Shown one piece after another: positions 22,101 to 34,854 of a stretch of DNA of 64,000 nucleotides. Source of the DNA: Prunella strophiata (lineage: Eukaryota; Chordata; Aves; Passeriformes; Prunellidae); contig JAZBQD010000030.1 in NCBI GenBank assembly GCA_036583965.1, positions 109,628,162 to 109,692,161 on the forward strand. Reading direction: 5' to 3'. Below the pieces are notes generated by a model. The model searched no databases. It saw nothing but the letters and a program-made list of their open reading frames with translations, and was not told where the DNA came from. Every line of letters begins with the position of its first letter. The first letter of the stretch is position 1. A program made the translations under genes and the position numbers.

Positions 22101-25100
22101 TTTATATTCGATAAAAGATGAGAAATGAAACAAAAATTACCATCTGAGTTTATTATTAATGTCTCCTTAGTTCTCCAGCTGTCCAACATATCCCATAATT
22201 TTACAGTCTTATCCCAAGAGGCACTGGCTAGAACACACTTCATTGGATTAAAGGACAAGCTGCTGATGGGACCCTCATGACCTGCTAAGACCTAAGAAGA
22301 GAACAAAAAATAACCTGGAATTAGGTGAAAGAAACTGAAATCTGTGTAGTCTGCATTCAGTAAACTCCAGATACAGACAATAAACCATGCCTGACTTGTC
22401 CACACACATTTGAGATCACTTTTGGACACAGGGTATGATACACACCAGTGATTCTCAACTTTTTATTTTCACAAGTTTTAAAAAAATTCCCTGAAGTGCT
22501 ACCGCTATATAGGCATCTATAACCACTCCCATGCACACACTTTAGGAATTCAGTGTGCCATTTTCCTCCCTGCTTTCAAAACAATCAGACCAATTGTGAA
22601 AAACCAAGTCATTGCTCTGAGAATTCAACATCTCCTGCAGCTGACAACGCTTCAGAATAAAAACAAAAAATAAAAAACTGAGAATAAGAGTAACAGAGAT
22701 TTTCATTTCTTGGAGTTCCTACTCCTCAAAAAAAAATATCAAGGAAAGAAACTAAACTCAAAACTCTGGAGATCCAATCAACTATATCCTGAGTTACTGA
22801 AGTATCTGTATTCCATGGCTGTGCCAAATTAAATACATGAATCACTGAGCTTTTCTGCTTGTACAAGATGTACAGGAAAGTTCAAGAATTGAAACAATAA
22901 TTGAAAAATCATGTCCCTGCTCTGCTCCAGCAAAACTGTTCAAGAAATCTGTATCAGTCTTAATACAGCAACTACAATTTCTTCATTACCTGCAGAAAAT
23001 ATGTGGAAAAGAACATCTCTGAACAAAGAGGGAAAGATTCTCGTGCCCATGTGCTAGCTCAGCAATACTGGTGTTACTTCATCACTAGAAAGAGCTCCTT
23101 ACTCAAAAATTTTATAAACTATTTCCCACACAAATTCAGGGTGAGCTCCATACAATATATAAATAAAAAAAAATCCTGAGAGCAACATAGTATAGCTCCA
23201 GTTTTTGAATATAAATGTAACAAAACACTCCATGTTGTATTGAAACCCCCCTGGACTAAACCTGAAGTTGCTGAGCATCACCACACTCCACACACTGTTA
23301 AATTCAAGCCCTCCCAACACTGGGTCCTTACATCCAGCAGCCTTCCACTCTGCATTGACCAGATGAATATTTCAAAGGAATCCTGGGAACCAGCTGCCAC
23401 AATCTCACCACTGGAGTCCACAGCTAAGCAGGAGAACTGACTTGGTCGTGGAGAGGTGAAGGTACGGAAATTCCGGTACCTGTCAAAGAGGTGAAAAGAA
23501 ATTATGATAACATTTTATGTAGACTTAAATGTGTTTAACAAGTTTATTTCCAAAAGGAGTATGAACTCCTATTTGTTTTGTAAAGACTTCTAAGCTATGT
23601 ACAGAAAAAATACTGTTTTTATAAAATTAGATGTAATGCCTCAGCATGGTTACAAGATCCAAAAGAAGTATGAAAAACTCTGCAGAAATAGGAGACAGAA
23701 ATCCTCTGAGGAGCTTTCTTGTATTAAATAGCATGTGTCAATCTTTTAGAAACATGGGCTTGTTTACATACCCAGTTCTGCGCACAGCTGTACTATACTA
23801 AGGAAAGTCTTGTTAGGCAAGTGCATTCTCCCCCCCATTTGAGTAAAGCCAGACAATGATTTTCCTGGATTTCCAGCTTCTTTGAGGAAAGTTCTTCCAG
23901 AATTTTCTTCACAGAAACTGGATGAAGTAAGAGCATCCCTAATAACTATCTAAATTTAAATCAAAAACTGAACCAAAAACCAGTAAGGCAGTGCTGCTCA
24001 CCTTTATGAGACTTCAACAAGCAATCAGCAATTTGCTGTATTTTGGGGGGAGTGTGAAAGCTGAGGACTAAATGAGACAAAAGCTTTCATGCAAAGAGTT
24101 ACCTGTGCAGATCAAAGGCACGCACTGTTCCATCGAGGGAAGCACTCAGAACAACATAACCAGTGGAAGTGAATGTTACAGCAGTTACACCACTGTTGTG
24201 TTCTGTAAAGGTGACAAAGCAAAAGCTGCTTGAAGTGTTCCACACTTTCACCTGCAGGACAGACAAGAAAAGACTTCTTAGAATCTCCATTATCAGTAAA
24301 GAGAGAAAATAAGGGTAAGGCAGCAACAGAGTAAAGAAAACCTAATTATAGAACTCTGCAACAGCACCAAAGACTTTCAGTAATAGCAGTCAAGGGGCCA
24401 CAGCTAAATCATTAAACCTCTCAAGACACATTTGCAACACAAAAATCTAAGTAGAGATAGACACAAAGTTAAAACAAAGTTAATAAAGAAAATAACACTT
24501 GCTGAGCATCTTGAGCTTCCCAGCTTATACTGTCAAATAAGAGGGATGTCAAATTCAAAACCAACTCTAAAGCCATTACAGAAGTTACAATTGAGATGAT
24601 ATTCCAGTTGGTTTTGGTTTTTTTCCTGAACAAAAATGTTATGCATTTAGTTTCCTGCAGTTTGAGACTTCTCTGTTTCGGCCAATTTTTCATCCTGAAT
24701 GGCAGAAACCATGAGTGGCAGATCTTTTTCTGACATTTAAAAGTTTTCATAGGAAATCAGCTACTACTGTTGTCCCATTTATGTGCCAAGACATTGTGGC
24801 AAAACACCTTTTAAAATAAAAGTACCTGTTTACACAGCCTATCACTTCAATGCAAGTCATCCATGAGAAGTTAATTTATCTTTTAAATAACAAGCTTCTG
24901 GAATGGCACATATAAACAAAAAAAAAAAAAAAAACTGCACTTGCATAAATCATTTGAAATTAATTTCATATCAGAAAACATTTATTAAAAGGACAAGAAG
25001 TTGGGTGGCTGAAGTTCATTCATCCCAAGATATCATGGGACCATAAATAAATGAACACTTGATGAATTAGTTACTTTGCATTTAAGGTGACTGGACCTGT

Positions 25101-28100
25101 AATAATTAAAAAATCACCTGCTAGAAAGCATAAGTGATGCAATTTGCAGCCACAGGCAGTAACAAAGCAAAATATATATACTCTAGAGAGAAAAATCAAA
25201 ACATTTAAGGGAAGAGAGGATAAAAATTTATGAATATACCAATTACAGTAACAGAGCTTTCTACATAAAATGGGAAGTTAAGGTGCTTAGTACATTATTA
25301 AAAGTTCATATTCCAGCAATATTGCCTCACTTACTTTGCCATCCTCCCCTCCAGTTACTATGTACTGTCCATCTGGAGAATATGCCAAGGAAACCATGCT
25401 GTTGAAATGGCCCTGCTGCTTCAGCACGTAGGACTCACTCTGCCACTCCCACACCAGGAGCTGACCCAGACCTGTAAGCACAGCAGGATTAACCACAGCC
25501 ATCAACACAGTGACCCTGTAAATGTTAGCCACAAAACACACAGTGGAATGCAATGTCAAAAAAACCCAAAGGTTGATGCAGACAAGTTTAATTCTGCATC
25601 TTTCAGTCCTAATATGAGCTTCTTCCTTTTATAACTGCAAGGCAATTTCCCCAAAAATTTCCTCCACAAGCTGTTACTTGAAGTAATGTTTTCAATACTA
25701 CAACAGCAATTCTATCAACCAGTTGATAAATGAGCTTGAAAGAAAAGCAGGGCTGCATACAAGAATAAATTTTGGGTTTCATGCAAACCATTATGGACAG
25801 GGTAGGAATGCTGGAACATCCAGGCAGGTCTTGTAAAATGCCACGGGCAACAAGTGGCAAAGGAAGAGAGAACAGCCCAGAATGAAAGCAGAAATTAACT
25901 ACAAGGGATCTGGGCTCTCCCTAACTCTGTTAGGAGCTTTCCTATATAAAATATGGATTTTTTTTCCTGTATCAGCAAAATACTTTTCTGAATCAGAGTT
26001 CTGTGAGAGATTCATTATTTGTTTTACTATACCTAGACAGCACAGATAGGAGACTATCAATTATTTAACATCTGGAGTCAAAACTAACAAGAGGAATTTG
26101 GGCCTCATGCCCACCACATTCCTTATTTTTCCCATGAATACAGACCAAAAAAACCTGACAAACCTGAACATCCAAAGGCAATCCAGTCACCAGTGCAGTT
26201 GATAGAAATAGAAGCTATCCTTTGGTCTGAAATACTGAAGTAAGAGAATTAACCAATAAACAAACTTGTGTGATCAAGTTCAAATCTAATATTTATTAAT
26301 GCTGTTCAAGCAAGTTGTTTGATTGTTTTACTGAACTTCTTTACCACTCTAACACCATAAACCACAAAGTTCATTCCTTTGTTCCACTCCAAACCATCAA
26401 ACATTCCTTATTCAGAATGAAGGCAGAGTATCTGCATCCCAAAGAGAGCAAAACTCTGCCAACAGAGAGTAGAACTCCCCAAGTTTAAGAAAATACAATA
26501 GGGTTGGGGGATTTTTTTGTACATGGAAATTGTTTAGCTGGCATCTACAGTTATGGAAAAGAATCTGATTTGATTTCTCAACTTAAGACACAATTTACAG
26601 ATAATTTTACAAAAGCAGAACTTTCCAGGTTATATTTTCTACAAAGAAACTGAAAATATTAAAATGGACAGAGTTAAGGAAGTCTATAGCAAACAATCAG
26701 GAACTCATGAGTAGTTTCCTTATTCAGACCTCACTTTTCCAGAATAAGAAAGTGGAATTATATGGCACCTTATTACATAAATTTATGATTCTGCCTTTCC
26801 AGAAACTACAGTATTAAACAGACAGTTATGTTTTAAGATTTTTGTGCTCCTTTTATTCATCCTTCATTGCTTAACATGATGTGTTCTTAACTTGAACAAA
26901 CATAAAACCCCTGCAAAAAAAAAAACCTATTCCCTTCCCCCCAAGACAAAAAACCAAACCAAATATAGTGACTACCCCATGCCTCACCTCAAGGAGTGGA
27001 TCAGATTGAAATCTGGAAGTTCATGGAGGTGAAAGACTCCAGAGGCAAAACCAGTGACTAAAAGGTGTGTCTTCTTGTGATAGGCTGCAGCTGTCAGGTT
27101 ATTAAAATCTCCTTCTTTATTGAAAAAATACCTGGCACCCAAGAAACAAGAAAAAAGGTGAATGTTGAAGAACAGGGTGTTACTAGAGCAGTTAACAAGC
27201 AGCTCACCAGAGGCTGATAAGCCACCTTTATGTGACCTCCTGAGGTCAACCAACCCCTTCTGGCAAGAAACCAAAGCCTCAAGACTTAGAGAGGGTACTG
27301 TAATAAAGATCCCATTTACAATTTCTGAGTTCCAAACAACAGCACACCATGAGTCAGTATTTCTTATATTGTTAAAATTACACTTGTTATTCTGAAGGTG
27401 AAATGCAGTGCCCATCATATAATCAAGGTAAGACAGACAGGAGCTCTACCAGAACTACTTAAAATGGCATCTGCAATAAATTTCTAAATCCTGAACAGTT
27501 TTGTACTGCTTTGAATAAGTTATAACAGATGAAAAAAAAAAAACCAGTACAATGAATCCCCCCTACAACTTTGATTTTAGGTAACTGAAAACCACTTACT
27601 TCGCAACACGTGAATATTTAACTTTATTTCTAGTCTCTTGTTCACTTGGATCAGCTTTCCCATGAATTTCTTCACCCTTTGGCTCTTCAAGCAGCTCTTC
27701 ATCCTCTTCTGCTGCCTTCTTTTCCTTTGCTGCATCTTTAGGGGGCATGGGCTTCAAACCATCCAGCTCAGTGTCACACTGCCACACACACAGAGCTGCA
27801 TCCTGGCTAATTGTGTACAGCTAGAACACAAACACACTAATTATTATTGTCCAATATCCATGCTCTGTGCTCTGCAAAAATATGAATACTGGACTTGCAG
27901 AAGGGTTAGCTAAGTGTGCAATCTATTCTCAGGGTAGAATCTAAGGTGCTTTGAACTGGGAGTTTTACTTGTCCTGAGAACTGGTGAATTATTTCACCTG
28001 CCCTCAGAAAAATTTTGCAAGGACCAAAGGCAACTTGATAAACAGTCAGCATTACATCTAAGCCAAACATTTTTTTTATATTTAAAGCTATAATGTTTTG

Positions 28101-30913
28101 GGTGAGCAAATTCAAGCACATAATTATGGCAGAGCAATCAAGAGACATTTCTGTATTTTCTAAATTCTAAGATATTGTCAAAATAGTCACCTGCAGATAA
28201 GGATCTGATTCCACTATTTTAATATCAAAATTCAAGTGTGTTGTGTGATTATACATACATCTAGGCTGTTCTCTTCAAAAAAGCAGGCTACTATGACATC
28301 CTTATGGCCTCCAAGAGAGTAGTAGATCAAGTTTGCCCATCGTTCTGCTCCAAACACCCACTGTAGACATGTCCTTGCTCCCCACTGCAAAGCACCTGCA
28401 AAAGAAAAATAGACAAGAAAATTAGAACACTGGACTGCAAAACTCTTACCCTGGGTGGAGAATGTTCTGAGCTCAAATCCACCAGCCACCACTTTAATTT
28501 TACAAACAAGTGCTGTAAACTGTGGTTAGTGACTGCAGCAGAGGTAGAAGGGGTTAAACACATTCAAAAGGTTAGCCCTGCTCACATTCCTAAGACTATG
28601 TTCCTTTTATGAATTACTATGCATTTTCAAGTAGGAATCCACAGTTGATTCCCAATGCATGCATTTTTTATAACCTTCTGGTCTGCCTAACTATATTTTT
28701 TAATTAAAGACAGAATTTTTAAAGTTAGTACAATACTTCAGAGGAAAGCAAATGGGAGTGCAACATGCATTTAAATATCAACAAGTGCAGGTAAACAGTG
28801 CTTCAGTTTAACAACTCACTTGGAATCATCAGTCCAGTCAATACAAGTTGTTTCATCATATGGGCCATAGTAGGTTTTGTCCAGAACAAATGCATTAAAT
28901 TCTCTTTTCTTCCCAGGAGCATGGTACAGGTAAGCAAGATTGTCTTTTGTAACCACAAATTTCCTGGCATAAGGGGAAAAAGTCGTAATTGCACACAAAG
29001 CTGATAAAGAAACAACTGATAAAGAAAACAACTGCTCAGTACAGACTTCAATACAATGTGACAATAAAGAGGTTCCTGCACTACTGAAACAATAAAAATT
29101 GATTGCTTTTGAACAAAAAACAAAGTATTTGTAGATTGATATTATCCCCAACTTAAGCATTATAAAAGAGAAAACCTTCAGTAAAAATCACTGAAGTTGA
29201 ATAATGAAATTCTTATTCTCAAAGCCCCAAAACAGAAGGAAAAGTTCAAACACTCAAACCAGGATATTCTACTTCTAAGGCTTTGCTTTCCTTTTCTTCC
29301 CCTCTCAATTTTATAAAGTAACCCTGAATCAGCTCAAAATCTCCCCTCACCATGAATAGGAAACATTCTCAGATTGGTTAAGATGTCTTCATAATCACAA
29401 CTAGTTTATGGGGAAATTCCTGCTGTTGTTCTAAAGCATGCACTCTTTACTTACTTGCCATCAGGGGAAAAGCTGACACTGTGAACTGGCTTGTGAAAAT
29501 AAAACTGATGTATCACACATTTCCCAATCAAACTCACAAGCAAGGCAGCTCCCTCTGTAAGGGCAGAAAGAAAGGATCATGAGAATAATTGAATTCCCAA
29601 AGAAATCATAATCCTAGCAAACCTTCTTTTCTTAAAGAGGGGGGAACGCTTTTCAAGACAGTGTGCTTAATATTATTAAAATAAAAAAATGCAGTCCAAA
29701 TTATGAGACACTATCCAAATTCTGTAAACAACTTATTTTTAAGTTCTGTAAATAAAGATACCTTCCCCAAAAATTCTAATGTCATTTTTAAAGCAGACCA
29801 CTTCTAATTTTGTATTAAGGCTGAACACCTAACAATACAGATTTCCTCCTCTCAAGGCTGCATTTTTACTGAATTCTTTCACAAAATAGATGTCTCTTTG
29901 TGCAAGTACCTTCATCAATTAGAATGGCAAGGTTTCCATCAGGAGAAAGCCCCACACACACAATATTGACCCGTGTAGCCAACGGCAACGTCTCACACTT
30001 GTTACTGCAACAAAAACACAGAACAGTAAAATGGGGACAGGGATTTAGGAGCAACTTCTTCAGCATCAATGAAATATGGTTTGACACCTTTGTTAAGACC
30101 ACGGACAAAATTTAATGTAAACCCCCCACAACTTCGTTTAGCTGTCACAATCCCATGAATGCCAACTAGGTGGGCTGTTCCACACAGGCCAGGAGTTGGG
30201 ACTCGATGATCCTTCCAGTCCAGGATGTCTGTAATTCTACATAAAAGAATTGTAATTCCAGGCTCCTGACTGGAATGCAGGCACAGGGAGCATCAATCAC
30301 AACTCGGGCACACAGGAAAGGCTGATGATGCTCTAATTCTTGTTATATACAAGACAGAAGCACATAAATAAACCATACAGCCAAATAAAACACAAATCTA
30401 TTTCTTCCCTTTCTTCTTTTTTCCTCTGAAATACACCTTTACGCAATTCCTCAGCTATTCTCCTCATGGGTGTACCCGCCCAATACCGTGACAGGTACTC
30501 CACTAGGCAAGCTTCTACCTTTTAATTCTAAAGCAGACACTTTCCAAGATATTTTGGCAGGCCAAGCATCCCGGAGAGCCCCACGGGTCGGGCTCCACAA
30601 CCTCGTCAGAGCTTTATTCCCCCCGAAACCCCCGCGCTGGCAGCACCAGGCCCTTCCCCGCCCCTCTCTCACTTCTTGAGGTCGAAGAGGGAGATCCTGT
30701 TGCCGACGGGGCTGAGCAGGGAGTTGCCATCGGGGGTGAAGCTGAGGTTGCCGCGGCGGTACACGGTGCCCAGCAGGCCGGAGAACTGCGGGGGCAGGAA
30801 AGGGCAGGGTTAGAGGGGCTGGGGAGATGGGGATCGGGGGAGGTGACGGGGACACGACGCTGGGGATCGGGGGCTGCCCCCCGGCCCGCGCTCACCCGGT
30901 ACGCGAAGCGCAT
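16122..30913 (-). CDS. PWP2: PWP2 (periodic tryptophan protein 2, UTP1), 21 coding exons, two frame breaks
   Basis: PWP2 is a WD40 protein of the UTP-B complex in the nucleolar small-subunit processome, needed for early 18S pre-rRNA processing. Exons: 30896-30913, 30673-30785, 29910-30004, 29455-29554, 28820-28963, 28259-28395, 27600-27820, 26988-27131, 26164-26234, 25335-25471, 24103-24251, 23332-23479, 22141-22291, 21613-21793, 20508-20655, 19488-19596, 19136-19201, 18771-18989, 17530-17680, 16423-16498, 16122-16275. Start MRFAYR; landmarks VSFSPDGKKFVVT, LAYSPDGQYIVTGG, ASASWDKTVKLWD, LCYSADGQSILAGG (two WD40 propellers), a charged Lys/Glu linker in exon 7, and the C-terminal Utp12 helical domain in exons 18-21. 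Expected about 909 aa; human 919. All introns are GT-AG and phases agree, except for one extra base each in exons 6 and 20. Introns hold little besides a diverged CR1 near 18300-18620. Confidence 0.95.
16423..16498 (-). CDS. PWP2: PWP2 exon 20 with a one-base insertion
   Basis: The exon is 76 nt where the flanking phases require a multiple of three. The conserved VKLLPVIQFLQKSIQ is followed by an extra G (plus-strand C at 16449), after which the family sequence resumes in the next frame as RHFEDVSKL, continuing into exon 21 (CEWNIYN). Read literally, translation stops after about three wrong codons, inside the Utp12 domain. Confidence 0.88.
18295..18620 (-). mobile_element. Diverged CR1 LINE fragment in PWP2 intron 18
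   Basis: The plus strand shows CAGTCCCAGAACTAGGCACA, then GTACTCCTGATGTGGTGCCA and a diverged CTGCTGATTACATCCTTGCT block. This is the pattern of an inverted CR1 reverse-transcriptase 3' region. It is more diverged than the other copies and has no 3' tail. Confidence 0.7.
19804..19851. repeat. Short tandem duplication, period 28 bp
   Basis: AAATGAGATTTTAGGGACTT and AAATGAGACTTTAGGGACCT lie 28 bp apart in PWP2 intron 15 and differ at two positions. Confidence 0.6.
28259..28395 (-). CDS. PWP2: PWP2 exon 6 with a one-base insertion
   Basis: The exon is 137 nt; phases require 136 (modulo 3). CFAVGSKDMST is in frame from the acceptor, then an extra G (plus-strand C at 28361) precedes TGG GTG TTT GGA, and the family sequence WVFGAERWANLIYYSLGGH continues one frame over to the donor GTATGT. 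Both halves are well conserved. This lies in the first WD40 propeller, so a literal reading would destroy the protein. Confidence 0.88.
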
Positions 30914-31200
30914 GGCGGCCACACGTGGGGAGCGCGGCCGCGGAGCTGCGGCGCTGAGGGGCGGGCGCGGCGGGGCGGGACCCGCACATGCGCCGGGGAA
31001 AGGGGCAGGAACGAGGGAGGGGAAAGGGGCAGGAACGAGGAGAAGGGGAAGGAGGAGAGAAAGGGAAAGGGAAAGAAGGGAATTGAGCGGCTGCCACAAG
31101 CTGTCACTCCCGGGCGGTAGCACCGCTCTGTGTCCCCTTCCCCATCCACGGGCCCGCCGCCACTGCCGGCCGCTCCCCGCCCTGCCCAGCAGCAGCCACG
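30590..31200 (-). promoter_or_regulatory. PWP2: PWP2 CpG-island promoter with E-box, GC box and NRF1-like site
   Basis: The stretch is GC- and CpG-rich unlike its surroundings and spans PWP2 exons 1-2 and the upstream region. Just upstream of the ATG (30911-30913) lie a canonical E-box CACGTG (30922-30927), GC box GGGGCGGGA (about 30972-30980), and GCACATGCGC (30984-30993), one base from the NRF1 core. E-boxes are bound by MYC/MAX and are frequent in ribosome-biogenesis genes. No TATA box is seen. Confidence 0.65.
31003..31080. repeat. Polypurine tract with a short tandem duplication upstream of PWP2
   Basis: The plus strand is almost all G and A for about 80 bp. GGGGAAAGGGGCAGGAACGA type sequence occurs twice in tandem, followed by GGGAAAGGGAAAG. 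On the PWP2 sense strand it is a polypyrimidine tract about 90-170 nt before the ATG. Confidence 0.8.
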
Positions 31201-31267
31201 AGCCAGGGGAACTGTGGTTTTTCTTAGTAAATATATTACGGTGTTTATACTTTGTAGTGAATGCCTC

Positions 31268-31648
31268 GGGGTGCCTGCGGGAGTTGAGCATGTTTAGTCT
31301 AGAGAGGAGAGGGCTGAGAGATCTCATCAATCCATACAAATATATCGTCAGAGGATGGTGCCAGACTCTTTTCAGTGGTGCCCAGCATCAGAATGAGGAG
31401 TAGTGGCCATAAAATAAAACACAAGGAGTTTCAACTCAACACGAGGAAGAATTTCTTTATGTTGAGGGTGGCAGAGCTGTGGAACAGCTGCCCAGGGAAG
31501 TTTGTAGAGTCTCCCTCTCTGGAGACATTCCAAACCCACCTGGATGTGTTCTGTGTCACTGCTCTGGGTGACTCTGCCTTGGCAGGGTTGGACTGGGTGA
31601 TCTCCAGAGGTCACTCCAACCCTGACTATTCTGTAATTCTGTAATTAG
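31268..31648 (+). mobile_element. CR1 LINE 3' end
   Basis: Runs from GAGTTGAGCATGTTTAGTCT through GTTTCAACTCAACACGAGGA and TGGAACAGCTGCCCAGGGAA to the tail CTATTCTGTAATTCTGTAAT. About 380 bp, 5'-truncated, just upstream of the PWP2 promoter. Confidence 0.9.
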
Positions 31649-34600
31649 AGTGGAACAACACTGAATGCACAGGGTATAGATGTGGGAGGTTTATTTTAAA
31701 GCAGTTTTATTGCAGTGGAACAGATGTTGGTGGCCAGTTTGATTCTTTTCAATAAAAGTGTAAAAATATAATGAAGAAAATACGTAAGGAAAAGAAAGAA
31801 AGGGAAGGAACAGGTAAGAGTAGATAGTGAAAACAGAACACCACCCATGGATCTAGTGATGAGACTTGAGTGTTGTCATTTCAATGTCCCTTGGTCAGAG
31901 AGATGGTCATGGGGGATGGGGGTCCACAAAACAAAAAGTTCCTCAGGTTATGTACAGTCAGATTAGCATTGGAACACCCAGATCCCTCCCCAGGAAGGGA
32001 ATTCGTGTCTGATGCAAGACTGGGGCATGCACCACCTGCTGAGGGAGAGTCCCAGGTGGTGTCATGGGCTGCTTTGGAGTCCTGGGTGGTCCCAATCCCC
32101 CTCTCTTGATCTTGCCTGCTCCATGACCCCACTTCTGCACCTGCACTGGGGGTTGTGTGGCCACCATGGACCTGAAGAGCAAAACTGGCACCAGAAAGAT
32201 GCTGCCTGACCTTTGTATTTCCCATTTGAATGGCTGTTGGTGTTTGAGCTTAGTGATCCATTAAATCCTTACTGTCTATGCTCCTTCAGTTGGGTCTTTG
32301 GATAATCACTCACAGGTGTTAATTTTGACATATTCCACATTTTGCAACACTAACTTAAGTCGGGATGTTCTTTGATGGTTGATCTTTGTATACTTTCAAG
32401 CCTAATCAGCAAGGAAGGAGAATTAATCAGTGGTACAGAGAGCAGTGTCCCTTAGTTCTCGATATCCTGGAACTAATGAGCTTTAAGTATGCAGTAAATC
32501 AAGCTATGAATGTATGTCTTATGTATATGTTGCTAACTTGGCAAAAGACTCAGGTCCAGATACCCTATAACTGACGATTTTATTATAATAATATTAGTAT
32601 GATAATTATAATTATTACAAACAACTTGTTATTATTATTGTAATACTAAAAGTCAGACCTACAGGGCAAAAAGACCCTACCCAGGTGAAGACCCTTTCCT
32701 GGAGGATGCACAGAAATCAGCTGGGATTACACAACTAGTGTGGAAATTATTAACCATTCATAATAGAGGGGTTGTACCTGGGAGGTTGCCAACATAGAAT
32801 TTCTGTGTATAAGCAGCAGCAGGAAAAGTGTGGAGGCATGTGCTGGATTTGTGGAATACTGTGGAGGCTGCAACTCTGAAATAAATAAATAATCAATGTC
32901 TCCCTCGAGTGTGTAATTGCACACCAGGTAACAGATCTGATTTTTGCAGACAAAAGCAGCTTTGGTTAAAACAGATGAAGCAATCACTCCTCCAGACCAA
33001 ACAGAACTCACAGCAGCGGAGAAGTTGATTTCTTTTTAAAACATGTATATTTAGAACTGTAACGCTTACAATTTCATTAAACAATCTTAGTACAATGTGT
33101 TTAATCTAACAGTATATTACAGAACAATGTGAAAAATGATTTAATAGCAAACCATGAAAATGGAATTAATAATACCTGCAGTGTCAAAGTCACTAACTTG
33201 TTACCTTTTCCAGTCAAAGAATCCCAGCAGTCATTCGCACTAAATGATGCTTTGGGTTTTATCCAGAATAAAATGGTATGATTTCCACAGAGAAAGGGCA
33301 TTCCTTCACAGAAAGAAGATGCATAATAAGAACATTTTCAGCTAGCAGGTCTACTTTATACATCTAATTAGAATTTTTAAATTAAAAATAAAATTAAAAT
33401 AAAATGTTTAGACCAGTGCAGGGTGCCTATTCATTTTTCAACTTATGTGTGGTTCCTTTTGGAAAGAGGGTTTGTATTTTATTTCCCCTTTGTAATTTAG
33501 CGGAAAAAAATAAAATAATAACAATGAGTTTGTCCAATGAGCAGCTCCTCACTTTAGTTTTGCTGACAAGTATTTGACATGGGACTGTTTCCTCTGTGGA
33601 GTCTGTTGACAACGCACCATTATAGATCTGCAAGTAGAAAAGGTCATTCTCACATTAAATGCACAAGTTTCAATATCAGAAGCAGGACATCAGAAGAAGT
33701 TGTAATTTTTCCAGTCACAGGTGAATTTGCAACATTCACAAAAATTACACTTTTTTTTTTTTTTACATTTTTTGTATTTACATTTCAGATATAAATAATG
33801 AAATTCTTTAAGTTACATGTTTTAACTTTGCTTCACGATTATTCTACATCTGCAAGCTTTCCTGTATCAAACCAACCTCCTTCTTTCATCATGAATGCAC
33901 AAGTCTGGCCTCTAATCAGTAATAATTACACTAAGCCTTTATGATGAAAGGTTGACTGTTCAAGTATCACATCATACTGAAATTTTTGCCCCAACTTAAA
34001 AATTGAGGCAGCAAACCAAGCCACTTGGAAATGGTAATAAAAGAAATTAATCTGGGAACTCAAGAAGCCAAATAATTTATTATTAAATTCTATCAATATC
34101 TTTCTTTGGTAAGAAATATGCAAGAGGATAACCCAAAGCCCACCCAAAAAAAAAAAAAAATCATATAATATGTGACATCACAGTGTCTACTCTGTGAAGG
34201 AGAAAGCCTCAGAAAATTAAGGAATTTTGTTCAGTTAAGATTGTTTATAGCAGTAACTCTTCCATGCATCTAAGTATGCAAATGATGGAAGTTTAATATA
34301 AAATTGCAATGGCAGGAATTAACAATGATCAAACAAACAAAATATAAGTAAACCAGAAAAGCAACTGTTACACCAGTGAATGTGTTGTTGTATGCTCTAT
34401 TATGTTTCTGGCACATGTGTGGAAAAGCCTGTAAATTATTACATAAAAATTCAAGATTTGGATAATTACATCATCCAACTCTACATTCTAAAATATGTAG
34501 GAAGCATGAAACAAATCTTTCAGCTGCCTGACAAAAATAAAGAAGTGGTCCAAAGATTTGGATTTTTTGCTTTTTGTTGCCCTGTGTTGGTTGTTGTGAT

Positions 34601-34854
34601 GCAGGGATGTGACTGCAGGAAGAAAACCCAATAGCTGACACAAAACATACTAAAGTGGCAATATAAACTAGCTGACACAAGCCTCACTGTACATTTAAAT
34701 TGATACAATTGTCTGGTGCTTCCATGGCCAGTACACGCCGGGTGCCACAGGTCTCCTTGGAGTTAATGATGCGACGAAGACTGAGCAGGTCATTATCCCA
34801 TAAAGTGCTTTCATATCCAGTTCCTAACGGGTTCCTGGTCTCCACTCCGAGCTG
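31649..34854. other. Intergenic region PWP2-TRAPPC10 with TRAPPC10 3' UTR
   Basis: No gene is seen. The upper part is the TRAPPC10 3' UTR; a minus-strand AATAAA at 34076-34081 would give a UTR of about 770 nt, and further candidates lie near 33473. The 31660-32360 stretch looks like reversed LTR sequence (minus-strand AATAAA near 31690 and 31706 with a CTCCCACATC-type follow-on), but I could not define its ends. An AT-rich run with ATT/AAT repeats spans 32579-32650. Confidence 0.45.

Noticed and set aside
22960..23100. C/D-box snoRNA in PWP2 intron 12
   Set aside because: A minus-strand GTGATGA and a CTGA are present, but there is no terminal D box at a suitable distance and no closing stem.
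30614..31339. Minus-strand open frame of 241 codons over the PWP2 promoter
   Set aside because: It crosses PWP2 intron 1 and the splice sites in a wrong frame. It is long because the sequence is GC-rich and poor in stops; PWP2 exons 1 and 2 explain the region.
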